58,076 bases of DNA from CAZXCK01 sp964639225 (GTDB taxonomy: Bacteria; Chloroflexota; Anaerolineae; Aggregatilineales; Phototrophicaceae). The notes under the pieces were generated by a model. It was not told the origin of the DNA, did no database searches, and saw only the letters and a program-made list of their open reading frames with translations. The translations under genes and the position numbers were made by a program. The stretch spans positions 1 through 58,076 of the forward strand of contig CAZXCK010000014.1 in assembly GCA_964639225.1 (NCBI GenBank). The letters run 5' to 3'. Positions 19,501 through 26,002 of the stretch are shown piece after piece; position 1 is the first letter of the stretch, and every line of letters starts with the position of its first letter.

Positions 19501-19551
19501 AGGTACGGTCGCATCTACCCGAGTTCATACACCGATATACCAGGGATGTAG
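16525..19551 (+). CDS. Large ejection-type virion protein with hydrophobic segments, 1008 aa
   Basis: The start overlaps the polymerase stop (TGATG), so the two are translationally coupled. The product is mostly helical, with hydrophobic stretches near residues 483-510 and 746-763 (AGLFASIALLVYDWW) and an aromatic segment FWSWMTLKHADTLPKV near 686-701. Size, coupling to the giant protein and the membrane-prone segments fit an inner-core protein that forms part of the DNA translocation channel on ejection (compare T7 gp15/gp16). No lysozyme or peptidase motif was found. Function is inferred from context. Confidence 0.75.
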   Translation: MAVTCVSKIVESLPSRETHIDSLEEDVKSVAELHRFILNSNGDIMRSALDTDGALTTVDAIIKDVSGFDTYEAFRNNADLSMKRHVSNSLKAYVEAAVRAGVDHSRVMTEFSISDNVANMVKIAAASDENIRKTHEVSSASGVFRHLTGDVHELVSDRYRVISQHAPSRKFYAMHGEIENYMKNRRGALIDAVDKLVKDYETAGIKGEDLRHLMTYLDGRYIKTYDSTVEPGTDRRIVTHDTLREAMRGTSSYRRHERAYQKRFPQAEQREIEDVFIDKLKEAQRQWNTINYGVANPTEGEYRPEDHPDSVVGFIYESGNMLKQMIEERQKYTSYADLDRAERAYYDKFNEQSLDFFKPRLDNYVPSKAILEEDMFKSFKNMDDADGLPGLKSFLMHSNNKVEASLDFVATMQQNLLSYQYAVEQISKYSMLHGMKAALDQTPDSWKESNPTSTNAIRYFADTLLDDLEAPTRKKSALVEAARNFSIAATSIGAMMLAAPNSAISNYMGGYLGFMNRYGSDFFSMQKNYEAALKDKTNQMALRTATKVNQYVSDYMLSPARQSEYQQLTAGEMTPEQSSNLIVKASKTARDWAMRASDFSTSRGVLFFLPHIEALTMKGSETHLWEQAGAILYDKVYGDIQARERAGQQITDSMIAESIARHKEDAFYGIRESVGDFSQLNKPFWSWMTLKHADTLPKVIAGGAMNMFWMFRQVSVHNMNMLMKAGTELFSPDSGWTLKQRALGATPLAGLFASIALLVYDWWAKEDEDVWRMSSLLTVNPLQEATTLARGAWRLGLAPALNLSVPEWQAEEAASDLMRLAGGVLAGQTLEKTAEDIVGGSFGMQSIATAIGKSKDITNLRYAFPRYLSLKGRDEYYDIKSQIREDMDNPAGMMLYSNDYVNISRKLFPVLFAHSDDPDENAKIRATRLTDAKNLALSLFGLSPYKHPQAYEGVYGRHATIKSDYRRMRSYRYYHNGTAHRGAIDRMVDQIGRYGRIYPSSYTDIPGM

Positions 19552-19554
19552 CTT

Positions 19555-19797
19555 ATGCTCAAGAAGTACAGCACGATCAAGCAGGACATTTTCGAGTATG
19601 TCCAGAACCGTATCCAAGCGGGCGCGAAACCTGAGGTCATTGCGCAAGAAATTAAAAACAGGTATCGTGCCGAGATTGCGTTCTTCAAATGCAAAGACCC
19701 GGAGATGATTGACGAGTTCATGCAATGGCTCGCCGAGTTCGCATTTTATTTTACCAATCGCATGTTCTACGATCAGAACAACGATGTTGACGTATAG
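19555..19797 (+). CDS. Small soluble protein, 80 aa
   Basis: Begins three bases after the ejection-protein stop. It is charged and helical in the first half, with an aromatic stretch (FAFYFTNRMFY) near residues 61-71. No family recognised. By place it is a late protein between the ejection genes and the small membrane genes. Confidence 0.7.
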   Translation: MLKKYSTIKQDIFEYVQNRIQAGAKPEVIAQEIKNRYRAEIAFFKCKDPEMIDEFMQWLAEFAFYFTNRMFYDQNNDVDV

Positions 19798-19806
19798 GAG
19801 ATGATC

Positions 19807-20004
19807 ATGAACGAGAAGCCGTGGTACAAACAAAAGACAACGATATTTGGCATTGCAGGGTTTATTGGCGGTTTGGTACTGGCATTTACCGGTAACACGG
19901 AAGGCGTGGCTCTGGCGACACTGAGCTTGACGCAGATTTTCCAGCGGCAACGCACAGAGGAAATCGCCAAAGAGATCAAAAAAAACAAAGAGAAAGGTAA
20001 ATAA
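19807..20004 (+). CDS. Small membrane protein, holin-like, 65 aa
   Basis: GGAG at 19797-19800 is six bases before ATG 19807, whereas the ATG at 19801 abuts it, so I use 19807. A KTT-led hydrophobic region (about residues 10-41, IFGIAGFIGGLVLAFTG then a second weaker stretch) is followed by a strongly basic tail ending in EKGK. Small size, hydrophobic core and basic C-terminus are common in phage holins. With the next gene and the M15-like gene it may form a second lysis-type cluster far from the amidase. The lysis role is inferred. Confidence 0.6.
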   Translation: MNEKPWYKQKTTIFGIAGFIGGLVLAFTGNTEGVALATLSLTQIFQRQRTEEIAKEIKKNKEKGK

Positions 20005-20005
20005 C

Positions 20006-20395
20006 ATGGATGTTTTGAATGTCCCTGCGTGGGTCGTGATGACCGCCGTGTCCTTGGCAAGTCTTATCGTGCCCGCCATAACATCTTTCATTGTCTCTCA
20101 GATGACAGCCAAGGGGGTGTTCGCTGAAAAATTAGACCACATTCAGAAGACGCTTGATGAATATATCGCGATGTATGGCGAGGCTATCAAGAGGCTCGAC
20201 GACCGGCTTGACACCACGAAAGACATTATTGAGAAAGTACGTTATGATGCCGGGCAGCCCTCTTTTTGCAACGACCATTCGGCGGTACTGTCTCGCGTAG
20301 CACGTACAGAGTCGGACATGGTTACGGCCTTCAAAAAACTCGACAGAATAATTGAGCTACTTACAAAAGGGAAAGGAAGCGGAAACGATGGATGA
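20006..20395 (+). CDS. Membrane-anchored coiled-coil protein, 129 aa
   Basis: One N-terminal transmembrane segment (about residues 8-32, VVMTAVSLASLIVPAITSFI) is followed by a long heptad-patterned region to the C-terminus. AAAGG stands eight bases before the ATG. The layout (anchor plus coiled coil, beside a holin-like gene) is that of an i-spanin or a lysis regulator, but no overlapping o-spanin lipoprotein frame is evident. Function unproven. Confidence 0.65.
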   Translation: MDVLNVPAWVVMTAVSLASLIVPAITSFIVSQMTAKGVFAEKLDHIQKTLDEYIAMYGEAIKRLDDRLDTTKDIIEKVRYDAGQPSFCNDHSAVLSRVARTESDMVTAFKKLDRIIELLTKGKGSGNDG

Positions 20396-20669
20396 ACAAT
20401 TGATGGCGCAGCTCATTGGTATTGTTGGCCCGCAAGGGCTCATGGCAATGATACAGTCCATCCTCGAGATGGCACAAACAAATCCTGAAGCCTTACAAGC
20501 GCTGATGGAAGAGTTGGCGATGCTGGCACAGCAGGAGGGTACTGCAAACCAGTCGATGCAGCAGCGGGAAGCAATGATGCAGGAGCAGATGCCGGAGGGT
20601 ATGGCATTTGAAACATACGGGCCGACAACGGGCGAAGCAAACCTGTATGGCGGCGAACCCATGATGTAA
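20388..20669 (+). CDS. Small Met/Gln-rich acidic protein, 93 aa
   Basis: I place the start at ATG 20388, preceded by AAGGAAGCGG, overlapping the previous gene by eight bases. The product is very rich in Met, Gln and Glu with a hydrophobic N-terminal helix, and ends in GGEPMM. The composition resembles small virion or scaffold-like accessory proteins. No family recognised. Confidence 0.65.
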   Translation: MDEQLMAQLIGIVGPQGLMAMIQSILEMAQTNPEALQALMEELAMLAQQEGTANQSMQQREAMMQEQMPEGMAFETYGPTTGEANLYGGEPMM

Positions 20670-20685
20670 AACAGGAGAACGATTG

Positions 20686-21129
20686 ATGACGGATCAACTG
20701 GTATTGATGGATGGAGTAACGCTCAGGACACTGAACCCGAGAAATATTGCCCTGAAGAATGACTATCTTGAATCACTGTTGGTGCTTGCATTTACGGTAT
20801 TCCCTCACGTCGCTGAGATTATCGGCGGCAAAACAGTAACTGTGATTCGCGGTTTTCTTTCGCGGTCGTACATACTCGACGAGGTAGACCCCACCGGCGA
20901 CGAATGGCTCATGAAGCATTCCCGCGGTGAGGCTGTCGAGTTCACGTGGGAAGGATGGAGTCCCGACGAAGCCAGTGCGGTAGCGCTCAATCTTTTCGAA
21001 AAGGTTGGCGACACCAAGGTGCATATTATGTATGACACAGATAACGAATCGCTGTACGTTACTACAGCGTGCAAGAAGAAAAAAATCGTTGAGAAAACCA
21101 GGAATCAAATCAGAACAATACGGGAGTAA
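20686..21129 (+). CDS. M15-peptidase-fold-like protein, possibly degenerate, 147 aa
   Basis: AGGAG eight bases upstream fixes ATG 20686. The segment VTVIRGFLSRSY, then KHSRGEAVEF, then a helix and YDTDNESLYVTT has the spacing of the M15 (VanY/hedgehog-like) fold: SGYR, SxHxxGxAxD, helix, HV strand. The second Asp is Glu here, and the final metal-binding His is not seen. It may be a variant endolysin partner or an inactive, structural member. Similarity is by pattern only. Confidence 0.6.
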   Translation: MTDQLVLMDGVTLRTLNPRNIALKNDYLESLLVLAFTVFPHVAEIIGGKTVTVIRGFLSRSYILDEVDPTGDEWLMKHSRGEAVEFTWEGWSPDEASAVALNLFEKVGDTKVHIMYDTDNESLYVTTACKKKKIVEKTRNQIRTIRE

Positions 21130-21130
21130 T

Positions 21131-21289
21131 ATGGAAGTCAAAACAAAAAAGGGAGTCATTGAAATACCTGATACCGAACGCCAGCCATGTGAAGTATGGA
21201 CACGCATCATGGGGTATTACCGCCCGATTACCGATGCGAATATCGGCAAGCAACAAGAGCATCGGGATCGAGTGTTCTTTCAAGAATAA
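21131..21289 (+). CDS. Stand-alone NrdD C-terminal (glycyl-radical) domain protein, 52 aa
   Basis: GGGAG precedes the ATG by four bases. The sequence CEVWTRIMGYYRP followed by NIGKQQEHRDRVFF matches the C-terminal glycyl-radical segment of class III (anaerobic) ribonucleotide reductase, with Gly28 at the radical position. Short proteins of this kind are annotated as anaerobic ribonucleoside-triphosphate reductase in many bacteria and phages, but they lack the catalytic barrel. No nrdD barrel or nrdG activase is present in this window. It is the last gene of the late arm, just before the leftward terminator. A role in radical repair or as a host-enzyme subunit is speculative. Confidence 0.7.
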   Translation: MEVKTKKGVIEIPDTERQPCEVWTRIMGYYRPITDANIGKQQEHRDRVFFQE

Positions 21290-21321
21290 AAAAAAAGGCT
21301 ATCCCCGTGAAGGGATAGCCT
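21288..21321 (-). terminator. Rho-independent terminator of the leftward arm
   Basis: A perfect 10-bp stem (21296-21305 with 21312-21321, loop CGTGAA on the top strand) is followed, reading leftward, by a run of eight or nine T. It lies 18 bases past the last leftward gene and directly beside the end of the rightward arm. Confidence 0.92.
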
Positions 21322-21338
21322 GCAATGAATGTCAAGAG

Positions 21339-21905
21339 TTATGCCGCATTTTTCTTGCTCGGTGATACCACGAGTATTTCTCCGGTATCCTGCTCAACTT
21401 CGACGCCTTCGAGTACTTCGCCGTCATCAGACACGAGCTTGTCGCCGACTATCTTGAATCGTTTCTTGATGGCGGTTTTATCCGGAGCTTTGCGAATCAG
21501 GTCGCCATGACCCGCAGACTCAAGATACTCTACCACCTGCTCATCATCCCAGTTAATTTGTGGAGAAGATGATCTAAGATATGCACGACCAGCTTCTGTC
21601 GAAATTCGATTATCGCCAGTTGCGTCTCGATTTGCGAGGATAAAATCTCTGAGCTGTCCTTCGTACCATTCAATTTGCTGAGAGAGTTTCCGTTCCCGGT
21701 CGGCGTACCACTGCTTAGTTGTTTCAACTTTCCTCCTCATGAAGTCTTTGGCATTTTCAATTTCCTGCTTCAGTTTGCCGATACGCTCGATGGCATAATC
21801 GGCTTTCAGCAGATCGTCCACAGACTCCAGCGGAGTATCGCCTTCATCGAATGCTTCCATTACGGATGTGATGAACTCATCGAATGACTGTTGTTCGTCT
21901 GTCAT
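21339..21905 (-). CDS. Gp157/Gam-like coiled-coil protein, 188 aa
   Basis: An acidic N-terminus is followed by a long coiled coil (about residues 38-90), then a small domain with DKTAIKKRFK and paired strands ending in a Lys-rich tail. This is the layout of siphophage Gp157 proteins and of Gam-type host-nuclease inhibitors, both early proteins of the recombination module. It is the last gene of the leftward arm, before the terminator. It ends in Asn-Ala-Ala although no downstream gene follows. Confidence 0.65.
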   Translation of the reverse strand: MTDEQQSFDEFITSVMEAFDEGDTPLESVDDLLKADYAIERIGKLKQEIENAKDFMRRKVETTKQWYADRERKLSQQIEWYEGQLRDFILANRDATGDNRISTEAGRAYLRSSSPQINWDDEQVVEYLESAGHGDLIRKAPDKTAIKKRFKIVGDKLVSDDGEVLEGVEVEQDTGEILVVSPSKKNAA

Positions 21906-22216
21906 GCTGCATGCTCCTCTATGGTTTCGAGTTTCTGCAACTCATCACGCACCTGATCGATGCGGACAATACACTCATGAACTTCCTGTTCGGCAACCAT
22001 ACGCCTGAAGTCAAGGTGTTCTGCCAGATCGATGAGCGCTTCCCGTGCTGTCAGGTGCATGTCGTGCTGTTCCTTCGGGATACGCTGCTTGAACCCGAAC
22101 TCACGCTCGGCTGTTTCGAGCCAGTAATAGTCGCTGTCTTCATGAACTATCTCACCGGCTGCCACCTGAACGTGGCCATCACCATCGACATATGCTGTGT
22201 ACAGATTACGTGGCAT
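21902..22216 (-). CDS. Hypothetical acidic early protein, 104 aa
   Basis: I choose the ATG at 22216, which overlaps the upstream stop region by 11 bases, with GAGGAGG 12 bases upstream. The product has an N-terminal beta-like half and a C-terminal helix with charged heptads, ending in EEHAA. The gene overlaps the next start by ATGA. No family recognised. Confidence 0.7.
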   Translation of the reverse strand: MPRNLYTAYVDGDGHVQVAAGEIVHEDSDYYWLETAEREFGFKQRIPKEQHDMHLTAREALIDLAEHLDFRRMVAEQEVHECIVRIDQVRDELQKLETIEEHAA

Positions 22217-22595
22217 CAAGTTTCATCACCTCCTCAAAGTATTCGGATTTCGGTTCATAGTGCTTCAGTGCTTTGCGAAACATAGTTGAACCCATGTTTG
22301 TAATTTCGTGCTCATCGTAATCCCATACAGCCTCGGGGTTGTCGTTATCGACAATGATGAGCTTGGCGCCATCCATGAGATCACCATAAGAGGCAACGCC
22401 GGTGACCAAGCCTCTCTGAATCTCCACGAGCACAGCCGAATCCTTCGGCCTGGCACGCAGTATCTTCAGAAGGATTTGTGCTTCCTGATACGTCTCCGAT
22501 GACTCATCGTGTACGAAGTCACAAAGAGCCTCGAGGCACGAGTCGATACGGTTTAAGACCTGACAGTCTATACTGCCCATGGGCTTCATGTTCAT
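22206..22595 (-). CDS. Hypothetical acidic early protein, 129 aa
   Basis: The start at 22595 overlaps the upstream TGA (GCAGCATGA), with GGTG seven bases before. The product is acidic with an N-terminal helical half and a strand-rich middle. No motif or family recognised. Confidence 0.7.
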   Translation of the reverse strand: MNMKPMGSIDCQVLNRIDSCLEALCDFVHDESSETYQEAQILLKILRARPKDSAVLVEIQRGLVTGVASYGDLMDGAKLIIVDNDNPEAVWDYDEHEITNMGSTMFRKALKHYEPKSEYFEEVMKLDAT

Positions 22596-22876
22596 GCTGC
22601 ACCATCTTCCATGCGTTGTTCGATCTTGGCATCGACCCATGAGTCTTCGCGGATATGCCGAACATCTTCGTAGGCACAACAGGCATCATGGCTAATGTCC
22701 CAGTCGAGTTCGTTGTTGAGATAGTCGACGATTTCCTCGGAGTCTTCATCTGTGACTTCATAGTCATAACTCTCGAGAATCTCTCGTATCTGTTCTTCAG
22801 TCCAGAGGAGGCATACTACACGCTCCCCGTCTTTGACTTCACGATCAATGATGCTGAGTAATTGTTCCTTGGTCAT
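22592..22876 (-). CDS. Small acidic early protein, 94 aa
   Basis: GGAGG lies five bases before the ATG. The protein is strongly acidic and helical. A segment of the form LTEEQI...EI...VTDEDSEEIVDYLNNE resembles the protein at 23048, so the two look like diverged paralogues. It ends in GAA because its last codons form the ribosome-binding site of the next gene. Function unknown. Confidence 0.7.
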   Translation of the reverse strand: MTKEQLLSIIDREVKDGERVVCLLWTEEQIREILESYDYEVTDEDSEEIVDYLNNELDWDISHDACCAYEDVRHIREDSWVDAKIEQRMEDGAA

Positions 22877-23051
22877 GCATCCTCCTCACCTCTGTTACTC
22901 TGCTGTCTGGGCAGTCGCTGGCACTCATGCCGCACCTTTCGCAAAACTGCTGCTCTTGTGGGCGAGAATCTTTCCTGTGAATGTAGTTTTTCTCGCACTC
23001 ACAATCCCAGTAGAGCGGTGTTGTGTCAACTCTTGAGGTTGTTGTTTTCAT
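22845..23051 (-). CDS. Small zinc-ribbon-like protein, 68 aa
   Basis: The start overlaps the upstream stop (GTATGA), with GGAG five bases before. Cysteines are arranged as CEC near residues 17-19 and CERC near residues 37-40, with a further Cys in SDCPD, suggesting one zinc site. Its end overlaps the next gene by 32 bases. Function unknown. Confidence 0.6.
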   Translation of the reverse strand: MKTTTSRVDTTPLYWDCECEKNYIHRKDSRPQEQQFCERCGMSASDCPDSRVTEVRRMHDQGTITQHH

Positions 23052-23323
23052 ACATTCTCCTCGTATCTTCCATTTTTGTGTTTGCTGTCATAATCATCCC
23101 AGTGAAGATAACAGTCGACAACTTCTGCTCGCATCATATCCTCAACGAGATTGACGCTGTTGAGTTCGTCGATGATTGATTCTGCTTCGTCGAGAGTGAC
23201 GTCTTCACGCACCTCTTGCTGAAGAATTGCCAGCACATCATGCGCTGACAAGATCATGACATAACATCTCTCGTCTCTTTTCTCGAGCCTGCCAAGAACC
23301 TCAAGGACCACATCTCGTATCAT
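23048..23323 (-). CDS. Small acidic early protein, 91 aa
   Basis: Starts at an ATGA overlap with the upstream gene. The middle (LSAHDVLAILQQEV, then VTLDEAESIIDELNS) parallels the protein at 22592, and both then turn to a short aromatic acidic tail. Local duplication is likely. No known domain. Confidence 0.7.
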   Translation of the reverse strand: MIRDVVLEVLGRLEKRDERCYVMILSAHDVLAILQQEVREDVTLDEAESIIDELNSVNLVEDMMRAEVVDCYLHWDDYDSKHKNGRYEENV

Positions 23324-23811
23324 ACATCCACCTCGTCTGCCGTTGCCTCGAAATAATCGAGGACAGCTTCGTGTAGTCCTGTGAAGTATTTGTACTGAGC
23401 CAACTTCAATGCCTCGAGAGCCATTATGCTGCCACCACAGGTCGCCACTTCATGTACTCCATCCACGAGGTACTCGACTCGCCGCAAGTCCCTGCCGATC
23501 CATTTCAACAGGTCAGCGGCATAGAGGTGTACCATTGTGTCGACACTATCGTGCATGTCATCGTAGACATCATTGCCATCAGGGACATCTTCTATGCTCC
23601 TGAGAATGGTATCGAGATGATCAAGGTCATCTGAATTGTCATGGGCAAATGGTATATCGTTGTCTTCGATGTAATGGATCAGGTCTGCAAACCATTCATC
23701 TTCGTGCCGGTTGTTCACAAGATAATAATGGTATCCACCTTCGCCATCACCCTCTGATCCAATATGCTCTTGAGCTTTGCTGGCAAACTTCTGATACGGT
23801 ACTTCTTTCAT
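23320..23811 (-). CDS. Hypothetical acidic early protein, 163 aa
   Basis: I place the start at ATG 23811, because GGAGG is five bases upstream inside the 33-base repeated cassette. The product is acidic and rich in His, Asp and Tyr, with DNDIPFAHDNSDDLDH in the middle. No family recognised. Confidence 0.7.
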   Translation of the reverse strand: MKEVPYQKFASKAQEHIGSEGDGEGGYHYYLVNNRHEDEWFADLIHYIEDNDIPFAHDNSDDLDHLDTILRSIEDVPDGNDVYDDMHDSVDTMVHLYAADLLKWIGRDLRRVEYLVDGVHEVATCGGSIMALEALKLAQYKYFTGLHEAVLDYFEATADEVDV

Positions 23812-23844
23812 GCTGCCTCCTCGTCTGTGTAAATCATGTCCCAC
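23812..23844 (-). repeat. 33-bp direct repeat, copy 1 (gene-end plus RBS cassette)
   Basis: It differs from 24213-24245 at two positions. Reading leftward it would encode the end of a protein (WDMIYTDEEAA) whose last codons are the SD of the next gene. Here it stands alone between two genes, so it looks like a remnant copied from the end of the gene at 24209. Confidence 0.9.
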
Positions 23845-24150
23845 TCAAGACTGGTCGTCATCAGATTCATCCTTCTCCCAGAAGCCATAACATCCAGGAT
23901 AGTCTGGGTGCACGCCAAAGAAGTGCGTGTCTGTGTTGACTCGTTCTGCGATGGCATCAACTGCCTTGTCTGCATATTCGAGATAGACTTCATTTTTCGC
24001 CTCTAAGTACTTCTCTTCGAGCGCATCATATGCTTCTTCGTCTATGGCTTTGAGTTCCAAGAGGAGCCTGTCGGCAAGCTCCTCTGAAGAATATCGGCCA
24101 CTGCTGTCATCGACATATGGCCCTGGTTCGAAGTTATCTATAGTTTGCAT
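23845..24150 (-). CDS. Hypothetical acidic early protein, 101 aa
   Basis: GGAGG sits four bases before the ATG. It is helical and acidic, with a C-terminal segment HFFGVHPDYPGCYGFWEKDE. It lies between the two copies of the 33-bp cassette, so it may have been inserted there as a unit. No family recognised. Confidence 0.7.
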   Translation of the reverse strand: MQTIDNFEPGPYVDDSSGRYSSEELADRLLLELKAIDEEAYDALEEKYLEAKNEVYLEYADKAVDAIAERVNTDTHFFGVHPDYPGCYGFWEKDESDDDQS

Positions 24151-24209
24151 AATTCCTCCTCTGTGATTTCACGTACTGGTGCGTCGAACAAAACCTCTCG
24201 TGTTGGCAT
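24138..24209 (-). CDS. Mini-gene of 23 codons
   Basis: Its ATG overlaps the upstream stop (TAATG), with GGAGG seven bases before, and it ends 13 bases inside the next gene. The peptide begins MPTREVLFDAPVREITEEEL and carries the SD of the next gene in its codons. It may be a coupling peptide rather than a functional protein. Confidence 0.4.
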   Translation of the reverse strand: MPTREVLFDAPVREITEEELCKL

Positions 24210-24541
24210 TACGCTGCCTCCTCGTCTGTATAGATCATGTCCCACAAGAGATCACCGACATTGATTGTGATACCCTGAACCACGTATGAGAATCCATTCG
24301 TGAGTTCAAGATAGCTTGCTGGCCTTTCTTCTTCGTCGTCATCATCGAACATACCGCTGGCAATCTTGACAGATTCTTTACTGTTCTCGATGTCAATGCC
24401 AACAGCTTCGGTGGCATCGACGACTTTGAAGTAGGCGTCGTTGGGGTTCGGGTATATGCCGAGAACAATCGGAATCGTTCCTCCGGCCTTCCATATTTCA
24501 AGAACAACCCAAACCTTCCATTTCATATTCTGTTGTTCCAT
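24209..24541 (-). CDS. Hypothetical early protein, 110 aa
   Basis: GAGGTGG is some seven bases before the ATG. The sequence starts with strands (KWKVWVVLEIW) followed by an acidic DDDDEEE turn and further strands, so it is probably a small alpha/beta protein. It ends in YTDEEAA, encoded by the repeated RBS cassette. No family recognised. Confidence 0.7.
   Translation of the reverse strand: MEQQNMKWKVWVVLEIWKAGGTIPIVLGIYPNPNDAYFKVVDATEAVGIDIENSKESVKIASGMFDDDDEEERPASYLELTNGFSYVVQGITINVGDLLWDMIYTDEEAA
24213..24245 (-). repeat. 33-bp direct repeat, copy 2
   Basis: Second copy, forming the true C-terminus of the 110-residue protein at 24209-24541 plus the SD for the mini-gene that follows. Confidence 0.9.
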
Positions 24542-24771
24542 TGTCTCACCACCTCCTCGACGGCTTCCTCATAACATGCCGCAGCGCCATCAGGTATCAA
24601 TAGGGTAGCGCCGCATCCATTGCACCACACCTGTGGCATGTAGCTGGCATCATCATTGAGCGATGCGCTCGATCCACAGAACGGACACGTCTTGAGCGTG
24701 ACTCCTTCCGTCATTTTGTTCAACTCCTTTTGTGAATAGGTAAAACGAACTTCCTGTAATTCATTGCTCAT
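24523..24771 (-). CDS. Lar-like zinc-ribbon protein, 82 aa
   Basis: AAAGGAG precedes ATG 24771. The core is CPFCGSSASL, a CNGCGA pair, then EEAVEEVVRQWNNR at the end. This is the pattern of Lar-type restriction-alleviation proteins (CPFCG, CxxC, WNxR). Phage and prophage members are thought to modulate type I restriction, but many are only similar in the zinc ribbon. A second Lar-like gene is at 31941. Confidence 0.7.
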   Translation of the reverse strand: MSNELQEVRFTYSQKELNKMTEGVTLKTCPFCGSSASLNDDASYMPQVWCNGCGATLLIPDGAAACYEEAVEEVVRQWNNRI

Positions 24772-24823
24772 GTACTCTCCTTTCAGTATCTTGACATGAG
24801 TGACATGAAGAGCCACGAATACA

Positions 24824-24844
24824 ACTGTGGCATATTCGTGGCAT
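24824..24844 (+). repeat. 21-bp direct repeat, copy 1
   Basis: Identical to 25080-25100. It contains GTGGCAT at 24827-24833 and 24838-24844, one helical turn apart. Confidence 0.9.
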
Positions 24845-25079
24845 CGTTCACGTCATTTCGTGTCGCTTTGTGACACTCGTGTCGCTCATGTCACAAGATT
24901 AAAAGTGAGTGCAAATGCCTGAATTTGTTGGTAAGTTGGTGCTGGGTAAGTTGTTATAAATACTGAGGATATTATGACTCTTACTCATATAACAATGAAG
25001 CATTCCCACCTTCATATATCACACAATAACAACAACTTACACTATAACGAACCACAAAAGACATATGCATTAATCAGTC

Positions 25080-25100
25080 ACTGTGGCATATTCGTGGCAT
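25080..25100 (+). repeat. 21-bp direct repeat, copy 2
   Basis: Identical to 24824-24844. It contains GTGGCAT at 25083-25089 and 25094-25100, and lies eight bases beyond the end of the gene at 25109. Confidence 0.9.
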
Positions 25101-25108
25101 GTGCACTA

Positions 25109-26002
25109 TCATACGAACATCTCCTCGTTCACGATATCCACTGCCTGTCGATTGATTATGCCCTTGATGGTTTTCATCGCTTCCTCGGGCGTTGAGTATG
25201 GGCTATCAGATGTAGGAGTATCAATTACTATCTCCGTATCTTTGCGCTTCTCGACGCCGCCTACGCTACCATGGCATCCCATGTCGTAGTGTCCGATAAG
25301 ATATTCCTCCAGCGCAAAAACTGAACGGCGGAGCATGGCAGGGTTTGCAAGGTAATAGGCAAGCAGTGACTGTGAAAAGAAATTGTTTGTGGTAACGAAA
25401 ACATTGAGAGTAAAGTCAGTGCTCAGCGTTCTACTGTAATCCTTGCCAATATCTTTCGTTCGCGAAGTGATGCGGAGATTGACATAGTAACGCTTTCTCA
25501 AAAGATTCACCGCATGGATAATTGCTGCCCCGCGATTCATCATTGTTCTCTCATGACGGTTTGCCGCGAATACAACACTGATAGCCAGGTCGATCTCTTT
25601 CTGTGGCGTATCAGTTTCCGTCACGACATACCACGGCTCGGGATTACCCTCGACAACAAGTTGTGGGTCGAAGAAATCTCCGACAGTATCACGCTCAAGC
25701 CACATGCTTTTCCCGACAGTCTTGCTATCCTCGATACGCTTGAGTTTTGCATCGAGCTCCTTAACTCCTTCGCTCCATCCGTTATTCAGCATATAGACAG
25801 ACTCATCCCACGTTGCCGTGCAGAAACGTATTTCGGGACGCATGTCAATCGTTTTGGATTTTTCCACCTTGTAGTCATTGATAAACCTGGTGAACTCAGC
25901 AGGGGTGGCATTAATCTCCACCCCTTTTGAGACCTCCCCAGACCATTCGCCGAAATACGGATTGAGCCGCTTTTCGAGAGTCTTTGGGTATTTAGTTATC
26001 AT
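25109..26002 (-). CDS. Conserved-type partner protein of the MoxR-like ATPase, 297 aa
   Basis: Its start overlaps the end of the AAA ATPase gene (ATGA), so the two are coupled. The product is a soluble alpha/beta protein with LNNGWSEGVKELDAKLKRI near residues 72-90 and a strand-rich second half. MoxR/CobS ATPases usually act with a von Willebrand A-type partner. A strict MIDAS motif (DxSxS) is not seen here, so I call it only a probable partner. Confidence 0.65.
   Translation of the reverse strand: MITKYPKTLEKRLNPYFGEWSGEVSKGVEINATPAEFTRFINDYKVEKSKTIDMRPEIRFCTATWDESVYMLNNGWSEGVKELDAKLKRIEDSKTVGKSMWLERDTVGDFFDPQLVVEGNPEPWYVVTETDTPQKEIDLAISVVFAANRHERTMMNRGAAIIHAVNLLRKRYYVNLRITSRTKDIGKDYSRTLSTDFTLNVFVTTNNFFSQSLLAYYLANPAMLRRSVFALEEYLIGHYDMGCHGSVGGVEKRKDTEIVIDTPTSDSPYSTPEEAMKTIKGIINRQAVDIVNEEMFV

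Larger units (their letters stand above)
24772..25108. promoter_or_regulatory. 337-bp gene-free region with phased direct and inverted repeats
   Basis: No credible gene is present. Two copies of a 21-bp repeat (24824-24844, 25080-25100) bracket an AT-rich core. Each contains two GTGGCAT units 11 bp apart. GCCACGAAT at 24812-24820 is the inverse of part of the repeat. TGTCRC-type motifs occur at 24861, 24880 and 24889, with the inverse GTGACA at 24800 and 24870. GGTAAGTTG occurs at 24930 and 24945, with its inverse ending at 25040. This could be a replication origin, an attP with arm sites (the recombinase gene is 2.5 kb away) or an operator cluster. Confidence 0.65.

Noticed and set aside
24974..25289. 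Rightward frames over the repeat region and the end of the gene at 25109
   Set aside because: No SD, His/Asn-rich low complexity, and antisense to a well-supported gene.
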